From: Neonectria sp. B-13
Taxonomy: Eukaryota; Ascomycota; Sordariomycetes; Hypocreales; Nectriaceae
DNA: 64,000 nt
NCBI GenBank assembly: GCA_002682825.1
Contig: NOKP01000002.1
Location: 1,679,132-1,743,131, forward strand
Reading direction: 5' to 3'
Made by a program: the position numbers and the translations under genes. Shown here piece by piece: positions 46,188 through 57,353 of the stretch; position 1 is the first letter of the stretch; every line of letters starts with the position of its first letter. Under the pieces are notes generated by a model. It did no database searches and had not been told where the DNA came from. It worked only from the letters and a program-made list of their open reading frames with translations.

Positions 46188-47425
46188 TGTGAATAGTAGA
46201 TAGGGGAGGTGTAAAGAGAGGCGGCGCCTGCGCTGCTAATGCAAGAGAGTGTTACTGAAGGATAGTGATAACTGAGTGAAGGATTGTTTGAACAAAGGAA
46301 TGAGAAAGAAGGGAACGACAAGGGCAAAGCGATCGAGTCCGGGAGCTACATTAGTCGAACCGCGTGAGGCAGGGGCATCACTATATGGGGCCTAAGGGAT
46401 CTCATTTTGATTGAAGACTGCTGACAAGAGCCTAGTTAAGGCTACCAGGGCTGTCCATCTGGGGATGCAACACTCACTTGCCCCGTGAAGCCGGGAGGGA
46501 CTAGGAAGTCCAGTAGGGACAGTCAAAGAGCTGCAGGCTAGGACGATAGGGTTAGTGAGCAATTGCCTGAGTCGATTGCGGGTAAGAGTGCGGCATCTAG
46601 GATCGTGCCCCCGGCTGCCAAGGCTGCCCTTAAATCTTAAATACATCGGGGCCGCTCCTACAGCCGGACCATTCACGCACTCACGGGCGGCGGAACCCAC
46701 GTGTGTTTCTGTATAATGAACCAACGGAGAGCGGATTGGACGGAGAAAAAATGTCTGTGTATTGTCTACAAGGTGCTGCGAGTCGAATCGGTGTCTGATG
46801 CCATTGTTCTGAGGTTCTAGAGGGCCCTATCTCCAACAAGCTTTGGATGGTGCCGGGGTTGTCCATGTCAGAGTCGCAGCTTATTTTCTCTGGCGCAACG
46901 CTCGGCGGTTCGGATATTGTTGCATCATCTAATAAACCGACGGATAATTGGTTGGGATGGGCTACCGAGGATGGAGCACCCAACCCCAAGCACTATCTAC
47001 CAAGTAGAGTTTATTCCCCTTCTAATAGTTGAGCAGCACCTTTGATGCGATGCATTCATACTGTAGAGTAAGTTTGCTCGGCATTTCTAATCTGTCCCAA
47101 AGAAGACGAGGTGCCCGGATAAGGCGTCGGATAAGGCCACCCGCGGTTGGCGATTGGCGCGATTAGTAGCGATTGGCAGCGATTGGCAGCGATTGGACGT
47201 CTCCACATTGCCACTTGGCGAAAAGCCCGGCACAAAGTCCAGCGAAGGCCTGGGCCCTCGGCGAGGCGGCGGTGGGGGAAAAAGGCAGCGGGCAGCCAGC
47301 AGAGCACCCAGTTGTCCAGCGCACCGCAGCCCGAACATGGCCCGTAATCCGTAATCCGACCACCGCGGCGAATTGCATCCCAATCTGTTCCTCACCACGA
47401 CATCGCACAACTGCCAGCGCCCGGC
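46188..47425. other. 1.2-kb divergent promoter, CFEM gene and unknown gene
   Basis: No coding sequence recognised. Regulatory-looking motifs cluster at 47117-47200: two GGATAAGG elements and four ATTGG (CCAAT) boxes. Confidence 0.6.
47117..47196. promoter_or_regulatory. Clustered GATA and CCAAT boxes
   Basis: GGATAAGG occurs at 47117-47124 and 47129-47136 (12-bp period). ATTGG, the reverse of CCAAT, occurs at 47153-47157, 47172-47176, 47182-47186 and 47192-47196; the last three are 10 bp apart inside AGCGATTGGC units. GATA factors (nitrogen or siderophore control) and the CCAAT-binding HAP complex are candidates. The cluster lies 230-310 bp before the ATG at 47426. Confidence 0.55.
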
Positions 47426-48451
47426 ATGGATCTAAGCCAGCAGTTCGTTCAAGACCTCGTCGTCCAGGACATCATCCAAGACGACCATCTCGAGTTTGCC
47501 GCCCTCGCCACCGTCCTGGCCCTAGTGAAGAATCAGCAAGACCAGCAGAATCAGCAGAACGGTTCGGCTGGAGTTGAGACCGAAGCCTCCGACGATGTAT
47601 GAGAGCCCAGCCGCCCTATCTCCGACGGCCAACCCAGTTTTGAATCGCATTTGCTGACAGAGCCCCAGTATGATTCAGAGTATGACTCGTTAGAAGAGGG
47701 CTCCGAGTATGAGGATGAGGTAGATCGCCCATCTGAGCCCGCGCCAGCAGTACAAATGCAACCCGCCACGAGGAAGAGGGACCTCAGTCAGTTGAGGGGT
47801 GAGACGGACACGCCAAGTGCCCTTCCCAAGGTCGATCCTCAACCTCAAGCCAGGAAACGAGCGCGCGTGGACCCTCCGTCAGGACCGGGGCCGAGCAACG
47901 CGCGCTTCGATCCTCCCAAGGTTCCGGCAGCTATTAATCGCAATGCCCAACCGCTACTCACTCCGGATCAGCTCATGCGCCGGATAGACTACAAGTCTCC
48001 GGGGGCCTGGGATCTCGCCAAATGCATCGCGGATGTGGGGAAGCGCCTCACGGGCAAAATGAACGACCAGCAGCTGTCCATGGTGTGCTCTCGCCTGCGC
48101 AGTCCTGGGAGCATCCGGACGTACGACGGCAGCCGGAGCCGGGAAGCTCTGTGCTGGGAATGGGTTCGGGAGGAAGAGCGGCGGATCTCGCTTGAAAAGC
48201 TGCGAGTCCAGCAGGAACGGTACCGCCTCGAGGAGGAAAGACTGCGGGCCTGCAAAGAGAAAACCGGCATCAAGCCGGATGACAGGAGGAACGACCTCGG
48301 GCTGGCGACGCTGGGTACGCCGGCACTTGGGCTGGAGCAGGTGCAGACAAAGTTGAAAGCGGCACTAATCAAGCGGGTTGACGCAAAGCCGCAGGGCAAA
48401 CTCGAGGACAGGGTGCGGATGTGGCTGGACGATATCATTGCGGCTACATAA
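47426..48451 (+). CDS. Hypothetical protein with coiled coil
   Basis: Exons 47426-47596 and 47663-48451 give 319 residues; the 66-nt intron has a CTGAC branch point, and the acceptor AG at 47661-47662 keeps the frame. I do not recognise the family. The N-terminal exon is a hydrophobic helix-rich segment (QQFVQDLVVQDIIQDDHLEF, then AALATVLALVKNQQ) ending in Gln/Asn repeats. An acidic Tyr/Glu-rich stretch follows (PQYDSEYDSLEEGSEYEDEV), then a basic nuclear-type patch (ARKRAR). The region 175-240 looks folded (TPDQLMRRIDYKSPGAWDLA; KRLTGKMNDQQLSMVCSRLR) and leads into a charged coiled coil (EWVREEERRISLEKLRVQQE). Nuclear localisation is inferred from the basic patch. Confidence 0.7.
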
Positions 48452-50905
48452 ACGAGATGCAGGCGACGGCAGAGCTGAGAGAGAAAGTTGGCTGCACGAC
48501 ATGACTGCGAGTTCGCCGCATGTGATAGTCCAGGTGCGGGAGACGGGGAAGAGATGCAAGACACGGGAGAGATGGAGAAACAGAGAGACGGAGGCGGTAG
48601 AGATGGCGACGATCTTAGCACATCACGACACATGAGACGCAGACTGAGATACCCCCCGGAGCATGCATGGATATGGACGATACAACTCAGTTGGAATATG
48701 GACTAGCGAATTGATACTTCTTGTGTAAGGATACATATGTTTGGCTACAAGTTGCAGTGATATCGGTGCTAGTCTACATATCCTAGAAATAATATGACGG
48801 CCGTTGCCAGGTTGCAGGCTTTTGAGATCAGTCCTGTGTCAGGGTTGCCACAGACCACACCAAACCGTCACAGCAGCTGCAAGAGACGCGGAGGAGGCGC
48901 AGGCGAAAGGTGAGAGACCCGGCCAGCGTCTCCAATTCGCCATGTGCCCTCAGGAAACCTGGCGTTGAAGACTGGGTGGCTTGAAACACCAGGCGTGTGG
49001 GGTGTGGGTGAGTGGCGAGACCTTTTTTTTCTCCCAGCCGGATGCAGCAGTCGAGACAAGAATAGCAGTTGGGGCCAATTGGCGCGGACGTTTCAACCCG
49101 TGGCCGCGTCTGATCTCAGTGCTTCTTTTTGATCCAGATGTTCGCGGGAATGGAGGGGGGGGTTTTGGGTTCGGTTGATTGTGGTCGAAACGGAAGAGAT
49201 GGAACAGGTGAGTGCTGCGATGGTCAGTGGCGTCGTCATCCATCTCACCTCATCCTGCGGGAGTGACAGCTTCTGGAGTTTAGCTACCTTAGGTATCCGT
49301 ACTCTCCAGGGTGTCTACTAACCACTTCGTACATGCAGGACTTTTAGAGTGAAAAGTGTGACAACGGGACAGCCAGGGTTCCAGAATCCCAGTCTCCCCC
49401 ACGCAATGGTTGTCGTTCGGTTAGGCGCCATCTTGGCTGGATCAAGCCACCGCTAACTACGGATACGCAGCTGCAGTTCAGCTGGTCGATGCAAACCTGC
49501 AAGCCTGCAAACCGGAAAAAAAATCACCTGCGGGTTCTTGCGTTACTGACCGGTGACCGGTTGAGTGGGCAGAGGGCGGCAGGTCACTTGCAGCGGGATG
49601 GTGTTTGGGCTGTGAACCCTGAGACAAAGGGGGAGACCATAATTGTCACCATAGACGAACCAGAGGTCGATTTTTCGATACTTTGCAACAGAAGATCGAC
49701 CACCATCTGAGGGCCATCCGCCGTCTCTAATCAGAGGATCTCGAGACATTTTGGGGGCGATATTGGTACGCAACTGGAGGTGGCTTGGAGGCGGAGTCGC
49801 AGTGTCGGCGATAGTACGAATACGGCTAAAAAGAGAAGACGCAAACGCGACACGTACGTCCACCACACGCCATCCCCAAAGATCAACCTGGGGGTGGGCA
49901 CGGAACGGAGGCTTGCCAAGTCTGGCAGGTCCAGCGGACCAAGGCGCCCCCCATCGCATTTAAATCCCAGACTAATTATCCCATGGGTTTGGGAGATGGG
50001 AGATGTGAGATGGAGATGGGGAGGGGGAGCAGGGCAGAGCAATTAATTGGTTTCCCGGCCAAAGGGGATTCTGGAGATTAAAAACAAGAAACGAGGAAGA
50101 GGCCCAGTGACGAAACGAACAATGCTATGTAAGCTCCCGTTGAGTCCGGGCCTTCATCCCCTGTGCTAGTAAACCTTTAGACCTACCATGGAGTCGAGTC
50201 GAGTCGGCTGCTGAGACCTGGATGCCGGACGGTACCCAAAGTGGGATGCACTCAGCGTACACCTTGGGCTCTCTGCAGCGCGTCGTCCTGCTTGCACCGC
50301 CTCACACCTCCAGCTGCTGCCCCGTCACCGGGAACCTCACAGGCTCGCAGGACAGAACCCAAGGAGACCTGAAAGAAGGCCCGCGCGGCGCTAACGCTGC
50401 CGGCTGCTCCGCCCACACGGGGGGCGCTCCAGTGGGCTGGTTCAGAAGCTTGTTCTCCCCTGGAAGAAAGGGCTACATAGTACGTACAGCGGCCGGGCAG
50501 TGGGGAAGGGGAGTGGAGGGGGGGGGGNNNNNNNNNNNNNNNNNNNNNNNNNNNNNNNNNNNNNNNNNNNNNNNNNNNNNNNNNNNNNNNNNNNNNNNNN
50601 NNNNNNNNNNNNNNNNNNNNNNNNNNNTCCTCCTTTCTGGCTCTGGTCCTGGTCATGTTTTTGTCCCCTCTCCGAGTTTCTTGCACCTATTCATACTAGC
50701 TTTTGGTCCTTCTTCTTCTTCTTGGGGCTGTCTCTCCACTGAATAGCCGTACGTCGCCTCGCAATCATCCATCGTCATCGAACCGAACCAACCCGTCGCC
50801 GTCCTCGAATCTCCAGTCCACCCACATGCCGTCGTAATCCGGGCTCCCGTTTTCGATTCCTCCTCCTCCCCCTCCGTCTCCTCCCCCCGCCGCCGCGTCC
50901 TCACC
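48452..50905. other. 2.5-kb intergenic region containing an assembly gap
   Basis: No recognisable gene. The left part is the 3' region of the unknown gene, the right part the promoter and leader of the NIPA gene. The frame 49543-49959 (minus) is Arg/Pro-rich and not gene-like. The gap hides an unknown length. Confidence 0.5.
50528..50627. other. Assembly gap, 100 N
   Basis: Exactly 100 N, the usual convention for a gap of unknown size. The left flank ends in a run of ten G (50518-50527) after a purine-rich stretch; the right flank starts TCCTCC. Confidence 0.98.
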
Positions 50906-52820
50906 ATGGACGGCGATCTCTTCGCGAGGAATGGAACATCCACCGCCGACACAGACGACCGTCCGGCTTGGTACAAGGGCGTCGGCATTGGCCTTGCCAT
51001 CGGCTCCGGCTGCTTCATCGGCGTCTCCTTCGTCCTCAAGAAGTTTGGACTCCTCCGCGCCAACGAAAAGTACAATGAGGTCGCCGGCGAGGGCTACGGC
51101 TACCTCAAGAACGGCTACTGGTGGGGCGGCATGACCCTCATGATCATCGGCGAGATTTGCAACTTTGTCGCCTACGCCTTCACCGATGCCATCCTCGTCA
51201 CGCCGCTCGGCGCCCTGTCCGTTGTTATCACCACCGTCCTGTCCGCAATCTTCCTCAAGGAGCGCCTGAGCATGGTCGGCAAGGTCGCCTGCTTCCTTTG
51301 CATTGTCGGCTCCGTCGTCATCGTCATGAACGCACCGCATACGTCGTCCGTTGCCGATATCCAAGCCATGCAGAAATTCGTCATCACCCCGGGCTTCCTG
51401 TCCTACACCGGTGTCATCCTCATCGGCTCTGCCATTACCGCCTTCTACGCTGGTCCCAGATGGGGCAACAAGAACATGCTGGTCTACATTTCCATCTGCA
51501 GTTGGGTTGGCGGCTTGAGCGTTGTCTCGACCCAGGGTCTAGGCGCCGCCATCATCGCCTGGATCGGGGGGAAGCCCCAGTACAAGGAGTGGTTCTTCTG
51601 GGTCCTGTTCGTCTTCGTCATTAGCACCCTACTGACGGAGATCATATATCTCAATGTAGAGCCCCAAAGCCCCTGTCGTGACTCGCAATTGCTGACCCTG
51701 CGTGTAGAAAGCTCTCAACATCTTCAATGCCGCTCTCGTCACTCCCACCTACTACGTCTACTTTACCAGCACCACCATCATTACGTCTGCGATTTTGTTC
51801 CAGGGCTTCAAGGGCACAGTCTCGTCCATTGTCACAGTCGTCATGGGCTTCCTAACCATTTGTTCTGGGGTCGTATTACTGCAGCTCTCAAAATCTGCCA
51901 AGGACGTCCCAGATGCCGCCGTCTTCAGCGGCGACCTCGACCAAATCCAGACCATTGCCGAACAAGAACAGCCAGAGTCGGAACCTAAGGCTGATGCGAT
52001 TCGCGGAACCGCTGCGATTATGCGCCAGATCTCCCAGCGACGAATGAGGATGCAGGCCGACGAGCTGAAGCGCATGCACGAGGAGAAGATGATGATGGAA
52101 AGCATGGAACCCATCAGCGAAGATGGGCAGCCGCAGTGGGAGTTCGACGGACTCCGACGAAGAAGGACGATGACATTTAGAAACCAGAGCACGCGCTCCA
52201 GAGCCGCGACGTCTCCGCCGCCATCATCCCCTCGCTACGTTCCTCCACCACGCACTCCTCAGCCCCACCCACCCCTGGGCATGTCGCGTTTCCCCGACTA
52301 CGATGACGAAGAGTACGAAGAAAACGACCGAAGTACCATCTTCTCGACCATCGCAGGCACGATCAGAGGTCGAAATAGAGGCCAGACGAACACATCCTCC
52401 CTGCTGCCGTACGACGAAGTCCCCGACGACAAGTCCCGCAGCAGTCCCATGCACCCGGTGCCCTTAACGGAGATTACGGCACCCCGGCAGAACCAAGACG
52501 ACGAATCCGACGCCTACTACGGCCATACGCGGCCGCATCTCTTCAGCCGCGGCGGCAACGAATACCGCGGCGCGTCCGCCGGCAGCGGCAATAGCCTCGC
52601 TCCCACACCCCCGCCACATGGGACTCAACGTCAGTTCTCATTCCATAACGTCTTCCGGCGTCCTCCCTCCTCACGTATTGAAGAGCCAAGTGAGGAAGAA
52701 CGCGTAGGATTGGTCAAGGACGATGATATCGAGGGCCGGCCCAAACGTAACAGTGCCGGAGCTTCAAAACGTGACAGCGGTGGAGGTGGCGCAGGAGGAG
52801 GAGGAGGGGCGTTTCTCTAA
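50906..52820 (+). CDS. NIPA-type magnesium transporter with long cytosolic tail
   Basis: Exons 50906-51655 and 51708-52820 (52-nt intron) give 620 residues. The first ~320 residues carry about nine membrane helices of the NIPA/DMT fold: YKGVGIGLAIGSGCFIGVSF, WWGGMTLMIIGEICNFVAYA, ILVTPLGALSVVITTVLSAI, FLKERLSMVGKVACFLCIVG and others. The sequence after the intron, NAALVTPTYYVYFTSTTIIT, is a strongly conserved NIPA segment. The remaining ~300 residues are a hydrophilic tail with a Met/Glu/Arg-rich helix (MRQISQRRMRMQADELKRMH), Ser/Pro-rich parts and a Gly-rich end. Human NIPA proteins carry Mg2+; the fungal role is inferred. Confidence 0.92.
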
Positions 52821-53494
52821 GGCCATGGCTCGGGGCGAAGTGTATACCGGGAAAATATGCATATGTATGGTGTTACGGGCGTTTTCGTGATGGTTTTTTT
52901 TCTGCTGGGTTGGAAAGGGGGCGGCAACGGTTACATGACGATTTGTATACTGTCACGGCCCTATTGACGACATAGACGCTTTTGCGGGATGGAGCACACG
53001 CCCATGGTTGAACAGTGGTGTATGTGTATACCGAGGTGCTGCGGAAACACGAGAGATCTGGCGGGCAGAGATGCAAGTAGCAACGCGACATGAATCAAGA
53101 TCAGCTTTTACCTCGTTACTTTTGGTTTTGGTCAGTTGGGGAATTCCCATGTCTTTTTGAGTGGATCTTTGACCCGCGACTGGTTCTGTAAGCTAGAAAG
53201 CTCGAGATCTCGGGAATGTCGAGAGCTCAGGAATAGGTTGATCCGTAGTTCGACACTGCCCATCCGAATCACCTCCCAAGGGCTTGTTGAGAATCGACCG
53301 TAGCCATCGTATCTCCCCTCTATCTCCCTTTTCAAGCAAAGCAAACATCCGTAGCCCAAACGCCGCGCATGCAGGAAAAAGCCCCTGCTTCAGCAAATCG
53401 CCACGCCATGCAATCATTTGTTCCCCTTTGTGTAAAACTCCAAATAGGACAGCCCTCCACATGTTATTTCCTTCTTCCTCCTTCTCGCTCTCTC
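52821..53494. other. Convergent 3' region, NIPA gene and CHIP-like ligase
   Basis: The two genes end toward each other. T-rich and otherwise featureless by eye; no coding frame recognised. Confidence 0.6.
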
Positions 53495-54423
53495 TCACCA
53501 GTCCACGGCCCACCCGTTTTCCTCGAGGAACTCCTCGCACGCCTGCTTCAGGCCTAGGTTCGGCCGCAGCTCCGTCGGGAGGAGCGGTTCGCGCGTCAAG
53601 GGGTCGCTGGGGTGGCGGCGGAGGTGCTCCATGATGGAGGCGCGCTCGTAGGACTTTCCTGTCTTGGTCTGTTTTTTTGCCGTGTTAGTTGGTGCAACTG
53701 GTAGGATATAGGGGGAAAGGGAAACTTACGACAACGGGGTCGACCATGAACCCGAAGCTAATGTCATCGATGGCCCACTCGGGGACTTCTCTTCGCTTCT
53801 CGGCGTTCTCGCGCGCTCGCTCAAAGACGTCCTTCATCCTGGCGGCCTTGGCGTCGGCCTCCTCCTCAATCTCGCTCTGCTCCGTCTCATCCATGGCCTC
53901 GGCCAAGCTCGCCCCTTTGTCGGCGTCCAGCAGCGCCAAGACCTCGCGCTCCAGGTCCCGGGTCTCGCGCAGGCGACGGCGCTCACGCTCGTCCCAGCGG
54001 TCCTTCTTGCAGCGCAGGACCAGAGCGGTAACGGCGGCGAGCGACTTGTCGTTGGAGGCGGCGCAGAGGCCGTGGGCGTGCAGGGCGCTGGCGAGGGCGG
54101 CGTCGAAGTCGCGCAGGGCGAGCTGGGCCTGGGCGAGGTAGTAGTGCGCCTTCATGTTGTCCGGGGCCACGGCCAGGCAGGCGTCACAGTCGGCGATGAC
54201 GCTGTCCCAGTAACCCAGCTTGAGGCGGGCCATGGCGCGGTTGGTGTACAGCGCTGGGTTCTTGGAGTCGGCGATGATGCTGCTCCAGTCAGTTGTGTTC
54301 TGTTGGCCCTACGAGACTACGGCAGAGAGCTTACGCCTTAGAGTAGAGGCTGTCAGCGCCGACATAGTCGCCGGCTTGGAAGCAGCGGTTTCCCTCCTCT
54401 TTCAATTGCAGTGGTTTCGCCAT
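53495..54423 (-). CDS. CHIP (STUB1)-type TPR/U-box E3 ubiquitin ligase
   Basis: Exons 54423-54335, 54279-53730 and 53668-53495 give 270 residues, near the size of animal CHIP (about 300). The N-terminus (LKEEGNRCFQAGDYVGADSLYSKA; NPALYTNRAMARLKLGYWD; MKAHYYLAQAQLALRDFDAA) forms three TPR repeats, the pocket that binds the EEVD tail of Hsp70/Hsp90. A charged helical hairpin follows (RCKKDRWDERERRRLRE), and a U-box ends the protein: VPEWAIDDISFGFMVDPVV, the P-site TKTGKSYERASIMEHL and NLGLKQACEEFLEENGW. CHIP ubiquitinates chaperone-bound misfolded clients in the cytosol. The last exon was identified by homology to the CHIP C-terminus. Confidence 0.93.
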
Positions 54424-55470
54424 GGTGGGAGCTGTTGTGGCGAGAGGTGAAAGCAGCCAGATGGTCGTCTAGAGAGCTAAGCCAAGCGGTTCGGGTTCCG
54501 GACAGCTCGGGAGAGTAGCACACGATGAAGAGAGGCCACGGCTGGCAACGGTGCGCTTCAAGTAGATGTCAAGGCAGACAAAGCACGATCCAACAAAGGA
54601 AGCGCCGGAAGAAAAACAATCAGGAGACGACGGTTCGTTGATGCGCCACCGCAAGTGTTGAAGCGATATTCGTTCATTGATAACGTTCGCGCAGCCCAAT
54701 ACACCGACAGCACCCACGCCGGTACAGGAGGAGCTCGTCAGTGGTCAAGATGCCAGGACCCCTCCAACCAGCGCCCAACCACAGTGAACCCTTGACTTCC
54801 GGGGTGCGGTTGATTGGATTTCTAAGCGCGGTTTGCCCCCTAGTTGGAACGTTCGAGAAAGCCGGTGCGGGGTGGGAGACACGGGAATAGATAGTCTGGC
54901 TGTGGCGGGAGGGGGGCTTTGTTACTATGTAGGAACAGTTCCTCTTCTGTCCAGTTTGTGTCTCCCACTGATGATGCTGGTGGAACAGGGGTTCAACATA
55001 TCCATTTAGGAAAGCTAACAGTCCACACGTGTTTCAACGAGTTCATCAATCAACCATCAACAATACGAACACACTCCCGCTGAGGCTCGGCGGAACGGAA
55101 ACTCTAAAAGTCATCCTTTCTGAGGCTAAGTTACTCCGTACCTCAAGTGCGCGACCAGAACGAGAATGGCGTCTTTTTGTCTAGGTGTGTTAGGCATTTG
55201 TCTAGGTATATTAAGCACTAGTCTAGCTGCTATTATCTACGCCTCAAAACTCTCTGAGTCTCTGACGCAAATGATCCCTTCTCTCAAGACTCTATGGACG
55301 TCCTTCTATAGCCTGGGGTCTCTTGCGAGTACAAGCCTAAGGGTCTAATCCCTTCCCTTATGCGTGACAGCCCCATCATCGTCTCATAAACGTGAGCCAT
55401 ATATTCGTACAACCAACCCCCGTAATCCCCATCTCCTAGATCTACAGCTTAAGTCGCAACGCAACTTTAC
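54424..55470. other. Intergenic region, CHIP promoter to P450 3' end
   Basis: Mostly featureless; holds one small possible hydrophobic frame at 55166-55348. Confidence 0.5.
55166..55348 (+). CDS. Possible small hydrophobic protein (60 residues)
   Basis: ATG at 55166 in usable context (GAGAATGGCG) opens 60 codons. Residues 4-26 are strongly hydrophobic (FCLGVLGICLGILSTSLAA) and would be a signal anchor or membrane helix; the rest is Ser/Leu-rich. The hydrophobic part is encoded by an imperfect ~21-bp tandem repeat (TTGTCTAGGT..., 55182-55235), so chance expansion of a repeat is an alternative. No family recognised. Confidence 0.25.
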   Translation: MASFCLGVLGICLGILSTSLAAIIYASKLSESLTQMIPSLKTLWTSFYSLGSLASTSLRV

Positions 55471-57353
55471 TCACAGTTCCACCAGTCTCACCACCAACTT
55501 CTCCTTCGGCCGCAGCGTAAACGTCGGCCGTGCCACCTCCAGCGGCCCGTCGCCCCTGGCCTCGATGCGGAACCTACCGACCAACTCCGCCAGCACGACC
55601 TTCATCTCCATGATCGACAGCTGCTTGCCGATGCACATGCGCGGCCCGTTGTGGAACGTCTCGAACGCGTACGGGCTCGCCGCCGCGCCCGCCAGCGCAT
55701 CCCACCGGTCCGGGTCGAAGTCCGCCGCCGAAGGGCCCCACACCGCCGGGCTCAGGTTCATCACCGCCGGCGAGAGCTGGATCACAGTGCCCTTGGGGAT
55801 GGCCACGCCGGCGATGTCGATGTTACAGGTGGCTTCGCGGGGTGCCATGGCCACTGAATAAATGATGCATTAGCTTAGGTTCTCTTTTGGTGGATAGGAG
55901 CACTTACCAGCGCAGTAGTATCTCAACACCTCGCGGACAAAGCTGTGCATAAATGGGAGCTTCTCGAGATCGTTATAGCTAGGCTTTGCAATGTGGCTGC
56001 GCATGTTTTCAGTCTCATCTCGCAGGCGCTGCTGAAGTTGCGGTCGGCGCGACAACTCGTGGACTGCCCAGATGATTGAGCAGGCGGTAGTGTCGTGTCC
56101 TATTGAGCAAAAAGTCAGCAATCGCACAAAAAGGTATCACTGTCAGGGTTACAATGATGTCTTACCGAGGACCATGAGATTCATAGCCTGTCACAACTCA
56201 TTAGAATCTCCGTCTAAAAGCACCACGACTGACTTGGGAAGGTCATACATATTCAACAATCTCCTTCACACCCCACGATGGGTCAGAGTATTCGACTAAG
56301 CACTGGAGAGCGTCGGGTGGGTTTTCATCTTCCGTTTTGCCGCTCCGCATTGCTTCAATCCTCGCCAACACATGGCCTCGGATGAATTCGTGGGCCTGTT
56401 GGCAATGATACGCGAATTCCCGGCTTTCTTGAATCGGGAGGAACTTCCTGATTGGGATGATTGAGTTGAGGTAGTTGACAATGTGACCAGTGGTCGATGG
56501 CTGCATGGTCTTCGAGAAGGCCTCGAACAGGGGCGAGTAGTCAGACTCGAGGTGATTTAGATCTTGACCGAAGGTTTCGATACTAATCACATCGAGTGCC
56601 GTCTTCCAAATGTGTGTTTCAACTATGTTAATAAAGTCAGTGTATTGCTCACGAGGAAACGTAGTGGTCATGACTCACTCTCAACATATCCGGCTTCGTC
56701 TTTCTTCAGACTCAAAACATCTGCTAGCTGTTTTGCTTTGCCCTGAACGGCATGATATGAGCGTCTGAGGCGAGGAACGGTGAAAGGGCCTGTAGCAAGT
56801 TAGCCACTTCTCGTTGCCTGTAGAGTTGTCAAGCGTACGCATCAAGGCTGCTCGCCGCATTTTGTGAGGCCGCCCTTCCATAAAAGGCAGCCCGTCTCCG
56901 ACTGTCTCATAGGCAAAGTCCCGCGCGAACTTTGGCTTAACAAAGCAGGCGCTCTTTGTCTGTAAGATCTCTTTGTAGGCTCGGATGCTGTTGACGAAGA
57001 GTGTTTCGGAGTTGAGAACTCCGAGATAGCGAATGAAAGGGGCCTCGGGCCACTCGCGGGACCAGTCCAAGAAGAGTTCCGGGATCCAGGAAACTTGGAG
57101 GAACTTGGAGGCTTGACCAAGCAAAAAGGTGTTGTCCTAATTCACAGTCAGTCAAAGTATGTGGAGGGTTCTCTAAACATACCTTAGGTCCAGGCATATG
57201 TCTCAATGGGGCAACGTAGAAGGGATAGATCAGTGTGTTGTAAGCAAGTACGGCGAGCACCAGCAGTGCAGAGACGGCGATGCCTGTTGAGAGGGCTTTG
57301 ATCGCAACAAGCGGCGGCAAGTTCGGCAACATCGTGATCAGCATTAAACCCAT
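55471..57353 (-). CDS. Cytochrome P450 monooxygenase
   Basis: Seven exons: 57353-57183, 57136-56839, 56789-56679, 56622-56249, 56187-56166, 56099-55908 and 55853-55471, giving 459 residues, slightly short for the family. The N-terminal helix (ALSTGIAVSALLVLAVLAYN) anchors it in the ER, followed by the proline hinge LRHMPGPK. Visible are the C-helix region GRPHKMRRAALMRPF, the oxygen-binding I-helix GHDTTACSIIW, the K-helix E-x-x-R in FVREVLRYY, the PERF-like FDPDRW and the haem loop FHNGPRMCIGKQL (Cys406). It belongs to the microsomal CYP4/CYP52-like branch by general look. Exon 5 is only 22 nt. Neighbouring MFS and esterase genes suggest a linked pathway. Confidence 0.92.
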
